The position numbers and the translations under genes are program-made. From the NCBI GenBank assembly GCA_026419775.2, contig JAOPGA020000966.1, forward strand, positions 62,001-126,000: a DNA stretch of 64,000 nt. Reading direction: 5' to 3'. Positions 1-9,713 of this stretch are shown here, in pieces; position 1 is the first letter of the stretch, and every line of letters begins with the position of its first letter. This DNA is from Acrasis kona (lineage: Eukaryota > Heterolobosea > Eutetramitea > Acrasida > Acrasidae). The notes beneath the pieces were generated by a model that worked only from the letters and a program-made list of their open reading frames with translations, was not told where the DNA came from and did not search any database.

Positions 1-540
1 AAAAACACTGAGACAAGTGTTAAATCGCGGGGAAGTTTAGTTAAGGAAGTAGCGAGAGTTACTCGTTAGAATTTTTAAGCAAACATGGAGCGATCATGTT
101 GTAACTTGTGTGAGTGAGTGGATAACACTTTTCCTATGGTTCTGTAAAACGAACCTCCTCTGGTTCTTTAAATGTGTTCAAAATAACCAGTCCTATGTCT
201 GTTCCAAGTATGTTCTAGTGATGTACTGGTTAAACGAACTAGCTCAACCGCGGGACATACTCCCTTATGGGTTTTCTTGTTATTTCTGTGCATTGTAATA
301 GTGCGGCTTATTCTTTTTCAGGTGAAGGTTTTATGTTCCACGACACAAATGTCCCCGTTTATTAAACGATTACATTCTCTTCATTTAGAAATGCTTGTTA
401 GCTGGTTAGTTGTTAAGTCATCGTGTTGTACTTACTACACATGTACGCATGGGTGTAGGAAAAAAAAGTGGACAAAGTATCCTCTGCTGTGTCAAAGAAC
501 AACAAAATACTCAAAAAGAATAAATTAACTTTTGTAAAGC
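1..540. other. No gene recognised
   Basis: Only short open frames (about 62 and 83 codons) with no recognisable domain and no convincing splice structure are present here. The stretch probably holds the downstream flank of the minus-strand gene that ends at 541. Confidence 0.5.
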
Positions 541-1719
541 TTAACCACGAGATTTATTTAAAATACGGGCCCTCTTTGTTTTAGTGTGCTCATCATCAGA
601 ATCACTTTCGTCCTGTCTGCTCCTCTTGCGCGAATGCTTTTGTGGCGTCTGCTCCAGTTCTTCTTCTTGTTTATTTCGTCTTTCATAATTTCTCTTTTCT
701 GGTCTCTTATCTCGTTTTTTAGACTTTTTCTTATCTATCAACTGTTTATTAATGTCAGGACTTGATGTGAAGAAAATGTGTTTTAGAATGGATCCATCTC
801 CTGGTATTTTGATTCTTATTAATTTCAAATAAGCTGCCTTGAAGAATTGCCTTGCAATGTAAAACTTTGTTGTTCCCTTACTAACGTTCAAGTCACCATC
901 CATTGGGTTGATGATAAGTGGCACTGAGGTATTTTTTCTTTCTTTGGAAGAAAAGTATCCCTTCATCTTCTTCTCGTCAAATATAAACTCTTTAATTTGT
1001 ACACGCTTCCCACCATCTCTAATGTCAATTCCGTTAGAGATGTGGTCGAAATCTATGCCATATAGCTTAAAGAAACAAAGCAGACTGTTCCCTAAACAGT
1101 TTTGTTTTAAATTTTCATGTTGGAACATACTAATAGTCAAGAGTGATATTGCAAAGCTACTTAATCCTCCGTTAGACGCATCGTTGATGCCTCTTTGTTT
1201 TAAAAAGAATTTAATGAGAAGTACAACTGGCCTAAATAAAGGGTATTTTTCTGCATTATATTTAATAAGATCTAAAGTCTCTCGATAAGAACTGTTTTCA
1301 AATGTTATATCAATCTTTTGGCCCGTCGCTATTTCAACAGCTCTTATAAGAGGGCATCTGCTATTCGTTATGACGCTCAAAATGCTGAACATGCCAGAGG
1401 TCCTTAAAAGTTTCAACATCGTTTTGCGTGTTCTAGCGGGAGTTGAATTTTCTGATACGACGGTGATGTCAATGTCACTAAGGGGAAGCATAAGCTCCGT
1501 TTCAAATGAGCCATATGGTAGTGCTACGGATTCTCTGGACTTACAAAGCTCTTCTAATCTCTTTATGGTGGATTTTCTTGAACTCCTGGACTCTGACAAT
1601 TCTTTTAAAAAATCATATAGGTCATTAGCCTCGCTATTAATTGTCGCTTCTATTGTAGAATATGATTTCAGGTAGTTCTTTTTCTGCCATGGTGCAACCC
1701 CTTTTTCACACAAACTCAT
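541..1719 (-). CDS. TRF4/PAPD-type non-canonical poly(A) polymerase
   Basis: Single-exon, 392-residue nucleotidyltransferase of the TRF4/Cid1 (TENT) family. Family members add adenosines or uridines to RNA 3' ends; TRF4 works in nuclear RNA surveillance within the TRAMP complex. Seen in sequence: the Pol-beta signature YGSFETEL...SDIDITVV at residues 69-88 supplies the GS pair and two metal-binding aspartates (D82, D84), with a third candidate aspartate in KIDITFEN near residue 137. A PAP-associated helix region follows (LIKFFLKQRG, then NGGLSSFAISLL, then LGNSLLCFFKLYGIDFD). The last 70 residues are highly basic with KR-rich patches, which suggests nuclear location. The catalytic core looks intact and the ATG start is natural. 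TRF4-type is preferred over Cid1-type because of the LP-SDIDI spacing, but a uridylyltransferase cannot be excluded. Confidence 0.85.
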   Translation of the reverse strand: MSLCEKGVAPWQKKNYLKSYSTIEATINSEANDLYDFLKELSESRSSRKSTIKRLEELCKSRESVALPYGSFETELMLPLSDIDITVVSENSTPARTRKTMLKLLRTSGMFSILSVITNSRCPLIRAVEIATGQKIDITFENSSYRETLDLIKYNAEKYPLFRPVVLLIKFFLKQRGINDASNGGLSSFAISLLTISMFQHENLKQNCLGNSLLCFFKLYGIDFDHISNGIDIRDGGKRVQIKEFIFDEKKMKGYFSSKERKNTSVPLIINPMDGDLNVSKGTTKFYIARQFFKAAYLKLIRIKIPGDGSILKHIFFTSSPDINKQLIDKKKSKKRDKRPEKRNYERRNKQEEELEQTPQKHSRKRSRQDESDSDDEHTKTKRARILNKSRG

Positions 1720-1896
1720 GTTAATTGAAGTTGTTTACAAATATTTTACATTACAAGCCGCAAACAATGACCTATTCACAATTAGGAATACAACAGAAGC
1801 CACATTTATGATTCATTTAGACCGCAATGATTCCGTCAAAAAGTATAGGATGAACATCTAGAAAAAGAATTCGAATTAAAGATTAAAAGACTTGTT

Positions 1897-2854
1897 TTAT
1901 TTAGCTGCAACAGCTTTGGCATCTGGACTTTTGGCAAGTTTTTCTTGAAGCATTTTTCTATCAAGCATGACAGATTGTGGTCTCTTTTTATCCTTCACCA
2001 CTCCAATCTCCTCCCTTTCAACAGTTTGTATTCTCACTTTAAACTTCTTACGGACAAAGTCAAAGTCTTCATCCCTTCCGTTGCTTATTAAATTCTGATT
2101 TCTAACTTCCATCAACGAACTAATAATTTGTCTCAATTGTTCTCTCTCCTCCAACCACTCTATTTCGTTTGTAGCACTAGAAAAGTAATCTACGCGAGGC
2201 GCTGGTTGATTCTTGGATATCCTAAATTCGTTAAAAATATTCGAACCTGAGCCTCTAGATTCTAAGGAAGGTGAGGATAGGCTTGACGAGGCCTCGGACT
2301 CGGAGGGGTCGAAAGGAAAATCTGGTATCTCAATACCTTCGTTAGGATTGGCATTTCTTTTACAAAGTGCTTCGATAATGTCATAGTAAACTTCTTCTTG
2401 TATGTCGCTGTTTGAAATATTAAGATCTGTCAATGTAACGTTGGTTTTCATGCTTTTAGCAATCGCTCTCACGCCCTGATCTGTTATTCCGCAACCATTA
2501 AGGTTCAATTTTTTTATTGTAGCATTGTGAAGAAGCAAATCGGCGAATGCATATGCCCCTAAATCACCAATCAGATTGGAGTACATGTTAAGTTGAATAA
2601 CTGATTTGTTCTGCTTCAGGACTTCGCAGATTTTCCTCGCTCCTCTTGAAGTGATATTGTTGTATTCTAATCTCAATGTCTTTAGTGTCTTTGACTGCTT
2701 TATCACTTCTTCAAAGAGTTGTTCAATTCCATCGTCTCCTAGTGCCTTATCTGCAAAGTCCGCGTCTAATAAAATTGGTATAACAGATGAAGCATGTTAG
2801 CATACCCGAACCATCAATCGACTGTTGAAAATTCAGCTTCTTCCTGCCTTTCAT
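1897..2854 (-). CDS. Leucine-rich-repeat (RNI-like) protein, two exons
   Basis: Two exons: 2806..2854 (ATG at 2854) and 1897..2765, separated by a 40-nt intron that begins GTATGC and ends TTATTAG. Splicing gives 305 residues. The N-terminal half carries RNI/NLR-type leucine-rich repeats of about 28 residues (LKTLRLEYNNITSRGARKI, then VIQLNMYSNLIGDLGAYAF, then IKKLNLNGCGITDQGVRAI, then LTDLNISNSDI). The C-terminal half is charged and Ser/Glu-rich with no recognised fold. Such LRR domains bind proteins; this arrangement recalls tropomodulin or ribonuclease-inhibitor-type proteins, but no partner can be named. The intron model is inferred from frame continuity: without it, an in-frame stop lies upstream and the first LRR lacks its start. 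Confidence 0.75.
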
Positions 2855-3575
2855 CTTTTATTGACAGATATGACGTGGTAATAATAGATTGTTACAAAAT
2901 ACCAGTGACCGTTGCTTGTAGTCTATTCACACCAACTTGTTCAGAATGAAGTGAAGTAGTTATAGAAGGTAATTTAAATACAGCATCATTTGAAGTCAGA
3001 AAATAGCAAATTAGTTAAAGATTGGTACGCCGTTGGTTAATTTCCGCAAAACGATTTTTCAAAAATATCTTTTGAAGGAGAGAAGAGCAGTCCGAAATAG
3101 TTGTTTGGTTTGCTGATTATGTTGTGATTGTTGGACGTGATTATTGGATGTGTTGTCGTAAATTACTTGCACATTTATGTTTGAGGCGACTAGTGCGCAT
3201 CACGTCAAAAAGTAAACTTTTATTGTCTTACACTTCTTTTTACTATGTCACAATCAGTCGTAAATGTGTAGTATATTATTGAGCCCTCCGTCTCACCGTT
3301 GTTTGCGGTTGCTATTCAAGTACTATAAGTGGTTCCACTGTCTCCGTGACGTAATTTCCGGTTGCGGTTAACACCACCGACCTATATTTTCGTAAATTCC
3401 AGTACTTTATAACTGCTTGCAGTGGAGATTCTACCTAATAGGATTTTGTAATCTCACCATCAACTGACTTTGAATCAAGATCACGATTAAAATATCAATA
3501 ACTTATTAATAGGCAGCTCAATTCGTTTATTTGAACAATCAAACAAACGAAAAGACATACAAATACCCAACAAAC
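2855..3575. other. Divergent intergenic region, no gene seen
   Basis: About 720 bases between the divergently transcribed LRR gene (minus) and ankyrin gene (plus), so it should hold both promoters. I see no coding frame, repeat or clear TATA box. Confidence 0.5.
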
Positions 3576-4058
3576 ATGGACAGCTTAATTGAAAACATAC
3601 GACAAGGAGAGCTTAACGCTGTAAAAAATGTTGTCGAGAAGTATCCCAACATCCTCAATAGGAAGGGACCTTACGGTATGACAGCCCTAATGTTTGCTTC
3701 TCAGGAGAACAAATTTGATATTGTCAAGTATATAGTGGAGAGAGGATGTAACATTGATGACAAGGATAACGTATGTTTAATAAGTTACTTATACATTTAA
3801 CCAAATTTAAAGAGCGGAGCAACAGCATTACATTGCGCTTCATATCAAGGCTCTTACGATGTAGTTCACTACTTGTTATCAAAGGGTGCCAAAACAAGCA
3901 TTAAATGCAACGGAGAGACGGCCAGAGACTTGGCACTAAATGAAAAAATAAGGGGAATGTTTGACGAACACTTGAGAGTAATAACTCTCGAAAAGAGAAT
4001 AGATACCCAGCACATGTTGGATGTAATAGGGAAGGAAACCAGGATATCAGTAGAATAA
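3576..4058 (+). CDS. Small ankyrin-repeat protein, two exons
   Basis: Exons 3576..3770 and 3813..4058 flank a 42-nt intron (GTATGT...TTTAAAG); the product is 146 residues. The joined frame reads KDN/SGATALHCASYQG across the splice, restoring a canonical ankyrin repeat, which is strong support for the intron. Two to three ankyrin repeats are visible (GPYGMTALMFASQENKFDIV, then SGATALHCASYQGSYDVV, then a degenerate one). The family mediates protein-protein contacts; nothing here points to a specific partner. The ATG at 3576 is preferred over an in-frame TTG upstream. Confidence 0.8.
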
Positions 4059-4439
4059 CATTAAATGTAAATTAAATAAATACTAGTTAAATAGAATATT
4101 ACACTTTTATTGAATGTGTTCTATAATGCGATAGTCTTATCCTCGTTCTTCTGTTAGCGAGTGTTCACGCCAATTATTGGGATGAGTTTTTGAAGGGTTA
4201 TATATAACTACAGACAACACATGCTACAAATCGATAGGAAGAATGTTTATTCAAAAAAGTAGGAGCGAATTTTGTGCTCCATCTAAATGAAACATTAAAT
4301 GTCTGCTTTGTTGAGCGTCTAAATCATCCAACGCTTTCATTTGGTTCAACATTATCACTGCTTGAGTTTATTCAAAAATCTGTTATAGGTACTTGACTTT
4401 ACTCCACTTCTCACTCGGGAATGAAATGAGTGATTTTGT

Positions 4440-5160
4440 TGTTTTCAGTCATTGTATCCAGCGTCTGAAAATAGGAATTGAGCATCGTGTATCTTCTAAT
4501 GTGGTTAATCTGATTGATTGCTCATTTCTCTCTTTTCTGTGCCTCAATCTGTTGCCCTCGATAATTTTTGGTTGTATGGTTGATTCTCGAAGTTGCTTCA
4601 ATGTATGGATTGATTTGCGCACTGTGTGGAGGTGTCTTGCATACATTCTTTGATTGTCTTCTGGATTTGTCCCAAACTAGGGTTATTCATTGTCATCAGT
4701 CGTTGTTTTGCTTGTGGGCATTCTTCATTTGCTTTTTGGTAAGGGCGTGATCGAATGTTCTCAATGTTTTTGCTCGAGTAGAATATGTTGTCTAGGGCGC
4801 CATTTTTGGTATGCGTTGTTGGGACAGATCCATCAGAGGCGATGGAGAGTCCTAGTCTGCCCGCCAATTAGTCTTTTTTCTCTGGGAACGTACATAGAAA
4901 TGTTGACGTTAATGTCTCCTGCCATTATTGAGTCCCATCTGGAGTTGTTTGCTACGGTGATCCATTCTTCGATGTCGTGTTCAACTTTCTTGGAAGTTAT
5001 CTCTGATTTGTTATTGGATGGATTGCAGGGTAGGTATGTGCCCCGAACCGCACATTTGAATTTCGTTGTATCTGTCCCACAAAATCTCGTATCCTTTGTC
5101 GGTCGACTTCAGAAATGGGTTGTTGTTGTGACTATTGTATCTACGCTGTCTGTTTTTGGT
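4440..5160 (-). mobile_element. Decayed LINE (non-LTR) endonuclease remnant
   Basis: Read on the minus strand, two overlapping frames encode pieces of an APE-type LINE endonuclease. One has MAGDINVNISMY (the GDxN catalytic motif) after TKKV/IEEWI-type text. After a frame change, another has GLSIASDGSVPTTHTKNG followed by ALDNIFYS (the T...G..LDxI motif). A further shifted frame (minus ORF ending at 4449) continues into the linker that normally precedes reverse transcriptase. Frameshifts and stops make it non-functional. It differs from the LINE at 36-39 kb at the GDxN motif, so it is probably another family. Confidence 0.65.
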
Positions 5161-5243
5161 TAAACTGTGTTATGACATTGTGGTACCTCCTCCGATACAA
5201 GGTTTTGCGTTGACCCAAGACGTTGTAAGCAACATGAAGATAA

Positions 5244-5729
5244 GTGCCTCTACGTGAATGTGATCGCTCCATTACTGCTATCACTTGTGATCGTGAACGT
5301 TATCGTTTTGTTACAGCACCACTGGGATTGAAACATATCCCATCGATGTTTCAAAGATTGATTAGAGCTCAATTACTGTATCACGACTGTTTGTCATTTT
5401 CATACAACCACATCGATGATATCATCATTTTCAGTAACTCTGTTGAAGATCATCTTGAACACGTACAACGTGTATTAAAAGCTTTAACTTTAGTTTACTT
5501 GACGATTTCGCAAACACTCCATTGCGATTTATTTTCTATGAGTAAAAGTAAACGAGGCCATAAATACGTTCTGCAGGTTATTGATGAATTCTCTCGTTTT
5601 ACTTGGCTCTCCGCATGTGTTTCGAAGAAAATAGAAGAAGTTGGTAATTATCTCCTTACTATTTGTACCTCTTATGGTTTTCCTCATGCGATCAAGTCCG
5701 ATAATCGCCTGGAATCTAGGTTAGTGTGA
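5244..5729 (+). mobile_element. Ty3/Gypsy remnant: RT fused to integrase by deletion
   Basis: One 161-codon frame begins with Ty3/Gypsy reverse transcriptase text (TAPLGLKHIPSMFQRLI, then HIDDIIIFS for the YxDD box, then DHLEHVQRVLKAL). It then passes directly into an integrase core (YVLQVIDEFSRFTWLSACVS, ending at KSDN, the position of the second catalytic Asp). The rest of RT, RNase H and the integrase N-terminal zinc finger are missing, so an internal deletion joined the two domains in frame. The usual Tyr of the active site is displaced by His. No LTRs were identified. This is a dead copy. Confidence 0.75.
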
Positions 5730-6899
5730 TTTGTCCATGAGATTTGCTTGTATGAAGCTTGGATAGTTGACAGAATGCTGAAAAATGTACAGCGTGCATA
5801 CACTCACCATTTATTTTTCTGTCTTGAACTCCTATAACGGCGGACCACACATTGAAAGAGTTGGTAATGGACGGATAGAAGAGCAAGTTCTCGATCACGA
5901 TATAAATTCAGGTAGCCAGCGTAAAATTGAGAATACACCAAACAAAGAATGCGCAGAGTTCAACGAACAGCAAAACAATCAAATAGGTGTGTGAAGTGAA
6001 TAATTGTTTATTTAGGATGATTTCGATCGTCTTCTCACCACTTTCTAGTTCTTCCTCTTCCTTGATTCCTTGAATCTTTGAGCATCAATAATAGCGTGAT
6101 CAGTTATCCTAGTTTACTTGGATATATTGGTATGGACACTTTCCGTAGATTTAATAAGCACTTCAGAGTTCTAATAATTCTAAAGTAATTAAGAGTTACA
6201 AACTACAAGAATCGAAGAAGAGTTGAAAATAAGTGTATTCCGTGGTTTGAAACATTGAGAAACATAAGGAGCTTGACTTTTAGAATGAGATATTTATTAT
6301 TGAGCTCGCTGGGCGAGATGATTTTTATTTTCACCAAGCTATTTTCAACCAGCTGATTTTTACAACATAATGATGACAATTACTGTTTACACATTGCGAT
6401 AGGCCATCACCCATGGTTTTCGACAGACGTCGAATGGTACACATACATTTTGGATTAATACTCGGTATTAATGAAGGTGTGCTCTTCTACTTTATTTTTG
6501 GCTACATTATCTACACTAATGGGACATTTAGGACTTTCATTTAACTCGGTCCAACAGAATTTAATTTTTCGAGACCTACCTTCGAAGTCATTTAATTGTG
6601 ATGTCAAGTTCACAACGTCAAACCAGCCAGACTCCGAATTACCCAAATGGCTTACATTACAACCAAATTGATATACCGGCTCAGCACTTCGTGCTTCGCA
6701 AAAGAATATGGAAGAAGGTCAGCAGTCGTTATGATTTATGAAACCCAATCCGATAGTAAACCAGGGCCCCAGATTTATAATTTTTGCATAAATTGATGCC
6801 ATCGGATTCCGACTCTTAATTCTAAATCATCACATTGTGGCGGCCTGTGCTAGATTTGGATATCATCAGATTTGGATGGATAGTAGTAAGATCAATTTT
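5730..6899. other. Gene-poor stretch in the transposon island
   Basis: About 1.2 kb with only short frames (at most 69 codons) and no recognisable motif. AT-rich; probably diverged flank of the neighbouring elements. Confidence 0.4.
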
Positions 6900-7565
6900 T
6901 TAAGATTCTTTATTTTTTTTCAAATAATTAATAATCCTCTTTTCAAAGAGATCCATCCTCGCGATCATCCTCTTTTCCAAGAGATCCATCTTCTTGTCCA
7001 TCCTATTTTCCAAGAGATCTATCTTCATGTCCATCCTCGCGATCATCCTCTTTTCCAAGAGATCTATCTTCTTGTCCAAGAGATCTATCTTCTTGTCCAT
7101 CCTATTTTCAAGGTCACTCCAATCCCTGACAGTAATGACCATTATCGGAGAGTCATTTATTATTCGGGATTCTTCGCCGTCGTTCTTCATTTGTAAATTT
7201 TTCGGTGGTTTTCTTGTTAAGTCCACCTCTTTGTAAACATTGATATCAAAGAAATTATAAGCCACTCCCGAGTTCATTTTCAGTTTTATGGCTATAGAAC
7301 TTCGCATTTCTTCGACGTCTTCACTGTCTAAATTCTCGCCTATATACCACATACATTGGTAAAGTGTGGATTCTTCTTTTTCGAGGCAGTAATTTACTGT
7401 ACCTAAAAATTGTGGAAGACCATAATTCCACAGATTCTTTTTTAGAAACGCAACGAACAGTGGCACATGACCTAAACGCACTTCCGCTGTGAATCGAACG
7501 TAGTAAAGTGCTTTCTTATTATAAGAGAGGGCTTTTGAGTGGGCAATGATTGGTAGTGAAGTCAT
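6900..7565 (-). CDS. Unknown protein with internally repetitive coiled-coil tail
   Basis: A 221-codon frame with a natural ATG. The first 140 residues match no family I know. Residues from about 148 on are built from repeated charged units such as KIDLLEKRMIARMD and KIDLLENRMDKKMD, predicted to form a coiled coil; the DNA under them is correspondingly repetitive (about 6930-7110). It lies between transposon pieces and next to a DDE transposase fragment, so it may be an accessory protein of a transposon or an orphan gene. The frame is intact, unlike its neighbours, which argues it may still be made. Confidence 0.5.
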   Translation of the reverse strand: MTSLPIIAHSKALSYNKKALYYVRFTAEVRLGHVPLFVAFLKKNLWNYGLPQFLGTVNYCLEKEESTLYQCMWYIGENLDSEDVEEMRSSIAIKLKMNSGVAYNFFDINVYKEVDLTRKPPKNLQMKNDGEESRIINDSPIMVITVRDWSDLENRMDKKIDLLDKKIDLLEKRMIARMDMKIDLLENRMDKKMDLLEKRMIARMDLFEKRIINYLKKNKES

Positions 7566-7814
7566 TTCTAGGTGACGTTTGACATTTAAATGTCACAACT
7601 TTTTACAACTGTAATTATATCTGTTCTTTGCAAATCTGTTTTGATCGACACCAATCATAAAATCAACCTATGATCCATCTTGTTATCGATCAAATTTGCG
7701 ATCAAAAAATGGATTATAAATAGAATCGTTTGAGTGCTCATAATTTGGATCATACTATGGATCATATTGTCTATCTTGTAATCAATCATCAATGAATCAT
7801 AATTGTGACCATGC

Positions 7815-8387
7815 TTGTGTTCAATTGTGCTATCAACTATAGGATCAAGTAACAGATCTGTAGCCCTTAAGAAGGCGAAATCATTAAAATTATTTGAAAT
7901 CTTGAAGGACCAAACAAGCCCAACAATACTTTTTATGTATTCTTGCTCTACACAAGCTTTTGATGAGTTCTCTCAAAAAAATATTCTCGGCACACCCCGG
8001 CACATACACTTTTCCAACACACAAATTCTCAGTTGTAAAATGGATACTATTGAAGTAAGGGAGTACTACAGGGACGACGACAAGCGTCGTAAATTCTATG
8101 GTGTTGAACAACAAATTGGAAGATCAGCTGCAAAATGGAGAGACCAGATAACATTTAGTGGGAAGAAGAGAAAGAATACTTTTACAAAGCAGGGGTCTGT
8201 TACACCAGAAGGAAAAGTTGCACATTTATCACGTTCATACCCAGGTAGCCTGAACGATCCCATTATGTACAACATGTCTGACAATAAAATACACGAGATG
8301 ATCGATCCTGACGAATTTATTGGAGGTGACCAAGCATATAATTTTATTCCAAATCCAAATGAAAGTTTTACGAAACTCACAAAATAA
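7815..8387 (+). pseudogene. Harbinger/IS5-like DDE transposase fragment
   Basis: The C-terminal two thirds of this frame match the DDE_Tnp_4 type core: KMDTIEVREYY (first Asp), ITFSGKKRKNTFTKQGSV (the conserved SGKKK.HT.K.Q element), SRSYPGSLNDP (second Asp) and IGGDQAYNFIP (third acidic site). The frame opens with a TTG and has no natural ATG before the core, and the downstream helical part is missing after TKLTK-stop. I read it as a truncated transposase of the PIF/Harbinger group. Confidence 0.65.
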
Positions 8388-8494
8388 TACTTTTTGACGG
8401 TTTAATATCAAAATTTATCTTATTCCGAATACAGGCAACTATGACATAAATTTTGTTCCTCATTTCGTTTTAGAACCATACAATTTTTACAAGA

Positions 8495-9307
8495 GTGTAT
8501 CTACTCAACTACAACATCAACTTAAAGAAATATTTCAGTAACCCTAATGGATGCAGGTATGATTATTATTTAAGTTTCCTCACTTCACATGTTACAGAAT
8601 CAGTACCAACCAACACTGAAGAGTGCCTAGATTCTTTTACTTTTTGGGATGACATTGTCGCCGACAACGTACAAGAAAGAACGCCATGCTCATGTGTCGC
8701 GCTGGTAGGCCTAGCGAATGCAAATGAGGGAAAGGTGTGCTTTGTCTTCAATCTCATGAGGTTTTTTTCACTTCAAGGAGAGATTAAAGTAAAAAGAACA
8801 AATGCCAGCATGAATAGACGTGATAAGTCCGATATTAGGGACTATAAGTTAGAGAACGTGGTGGCTCCATTAAAGTGGATCCTCAAAATCAAGATGTCCC
8901 ATGCTAACAACGTCAAAGTGGTGACATTGTTCTTGGGGTACATTCAATCCATCATGGATTTCAATGTATTTTTTGTGCGAAACACCCAGTCATCCGTGCT
9001 GCACACCACAAGAAGGGAGGTTTTCACTACTCTAGAAATTAGTGATAGAGGCTACGGATTGAACGGGTTTTTTGGGGCCACAACATACGGTGGTGTGGTT
9101 GTTCCGCATGTGTATGTAGAGCCTCCAAGCGCTCACATCGCACTAAACCAGATCAACATGAGTCGTCAACATGCATTAGAGACGTTGAGGGGGACTCCAA
9201 ACGGTAACTGCATTCCCAACATCCCTGGAGACGGCAGTCGGGATTATCTTGAAATATTTAGGACTCAACGCGTTGAGGATGATTTAATTGCATATCCTTA
9301 TGAATAA
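8495..9307 (+). CDS. Unknown 270-codon open frame, probably element-borne
   Basis: A long frame opening at GTG; the true start may lie on an upstream exon (an acceptor-like CGTTTTAG precedes it) or at an internal ATG near 8756. No recognised domain. The C-terminal part has a compact, protein-like composition (FFGATTYGGVVVPHVYVEPP, then NGNCIPNIPGDGSRDYLEIF). Another frame over 8434-8541 also looks coding, which suggests a spliced or frameshifted gene. Its position directly after the DDE transposase piece suggests it belongs to the same element, but this is inference. Confidence 0.4.
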   Translation: MYLLNYNINLKKYFSNPNGCRYDYYLSFLTSHVTESVPTNTEECLDSFTFWDDIVADNVQERTPCSCVALVGLANANEGKVCFVFNLMRFFSLQGEIKVKRTNASMNRRDKSDIRDYKLENVVAPLKWILKIKMSHANNVKVVTLFLGYIQSIMDFNVFFVRNTQSSVLHTTRREVFTTLEISDRGYGLNGFFGATTYGGVVVPHVYVEPPSAHIALNQINMSRQHALETLRGTPNGNCIPNIPGDGSRDYLEIFRTQRVEDDLIAYPYE

Positions 9308-9713
9308 ACTAAGGCTATTTTGATCCTTCTACTCTTGAATAACTCGCAACTTTTATTAAATGACTGCCAAAGGGTGGCAACTCCACCCACGTTTCCGCTG
9401 TCAACCAACCAACCATACAATACAAAACAAAATCATGCACACATTCTGCATACGTGTTTACACAACATGTTGAATTGCCGCCTCAAAATGTATACGTTAA
9501 TGTATTCGTTATTGTTTACTAGTTGTGTATTTAATCAAACGAACAATAAAAATAACTTTACTTTTTAAAACAAATGTTATCTACACATCACCTTCCTCCA
9601 ACACAACAATGGGATCATTATGACCACATTTATTATTACTTTGAGAATGGTCACAAGTGGGCAGCAGGAATAAGCAAAGATGCAAGAAGGTGGTGTAGAC
9701 AGGGGATAATGTA
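9308..9713. other. Intergenic, nothing recognised
   Basis: About 400 bases with AATAAA-like sequence near 9545 and no coding signal. The start of the integrase gene that follows appears to be truncated here. Confidence 0.4.

Noticed and set aside
110-528. Two overlapping plus frames at the window start
   Set aside because: Composition rich in Cys/Phe/Trp, no domain, and non-ATG or weak starts; likely chance.
9320-9568. 82-codon plus frame
   Set aside because: Asn/Leu-rich chance frame over AT-rich DNA with no ATG context or motif.
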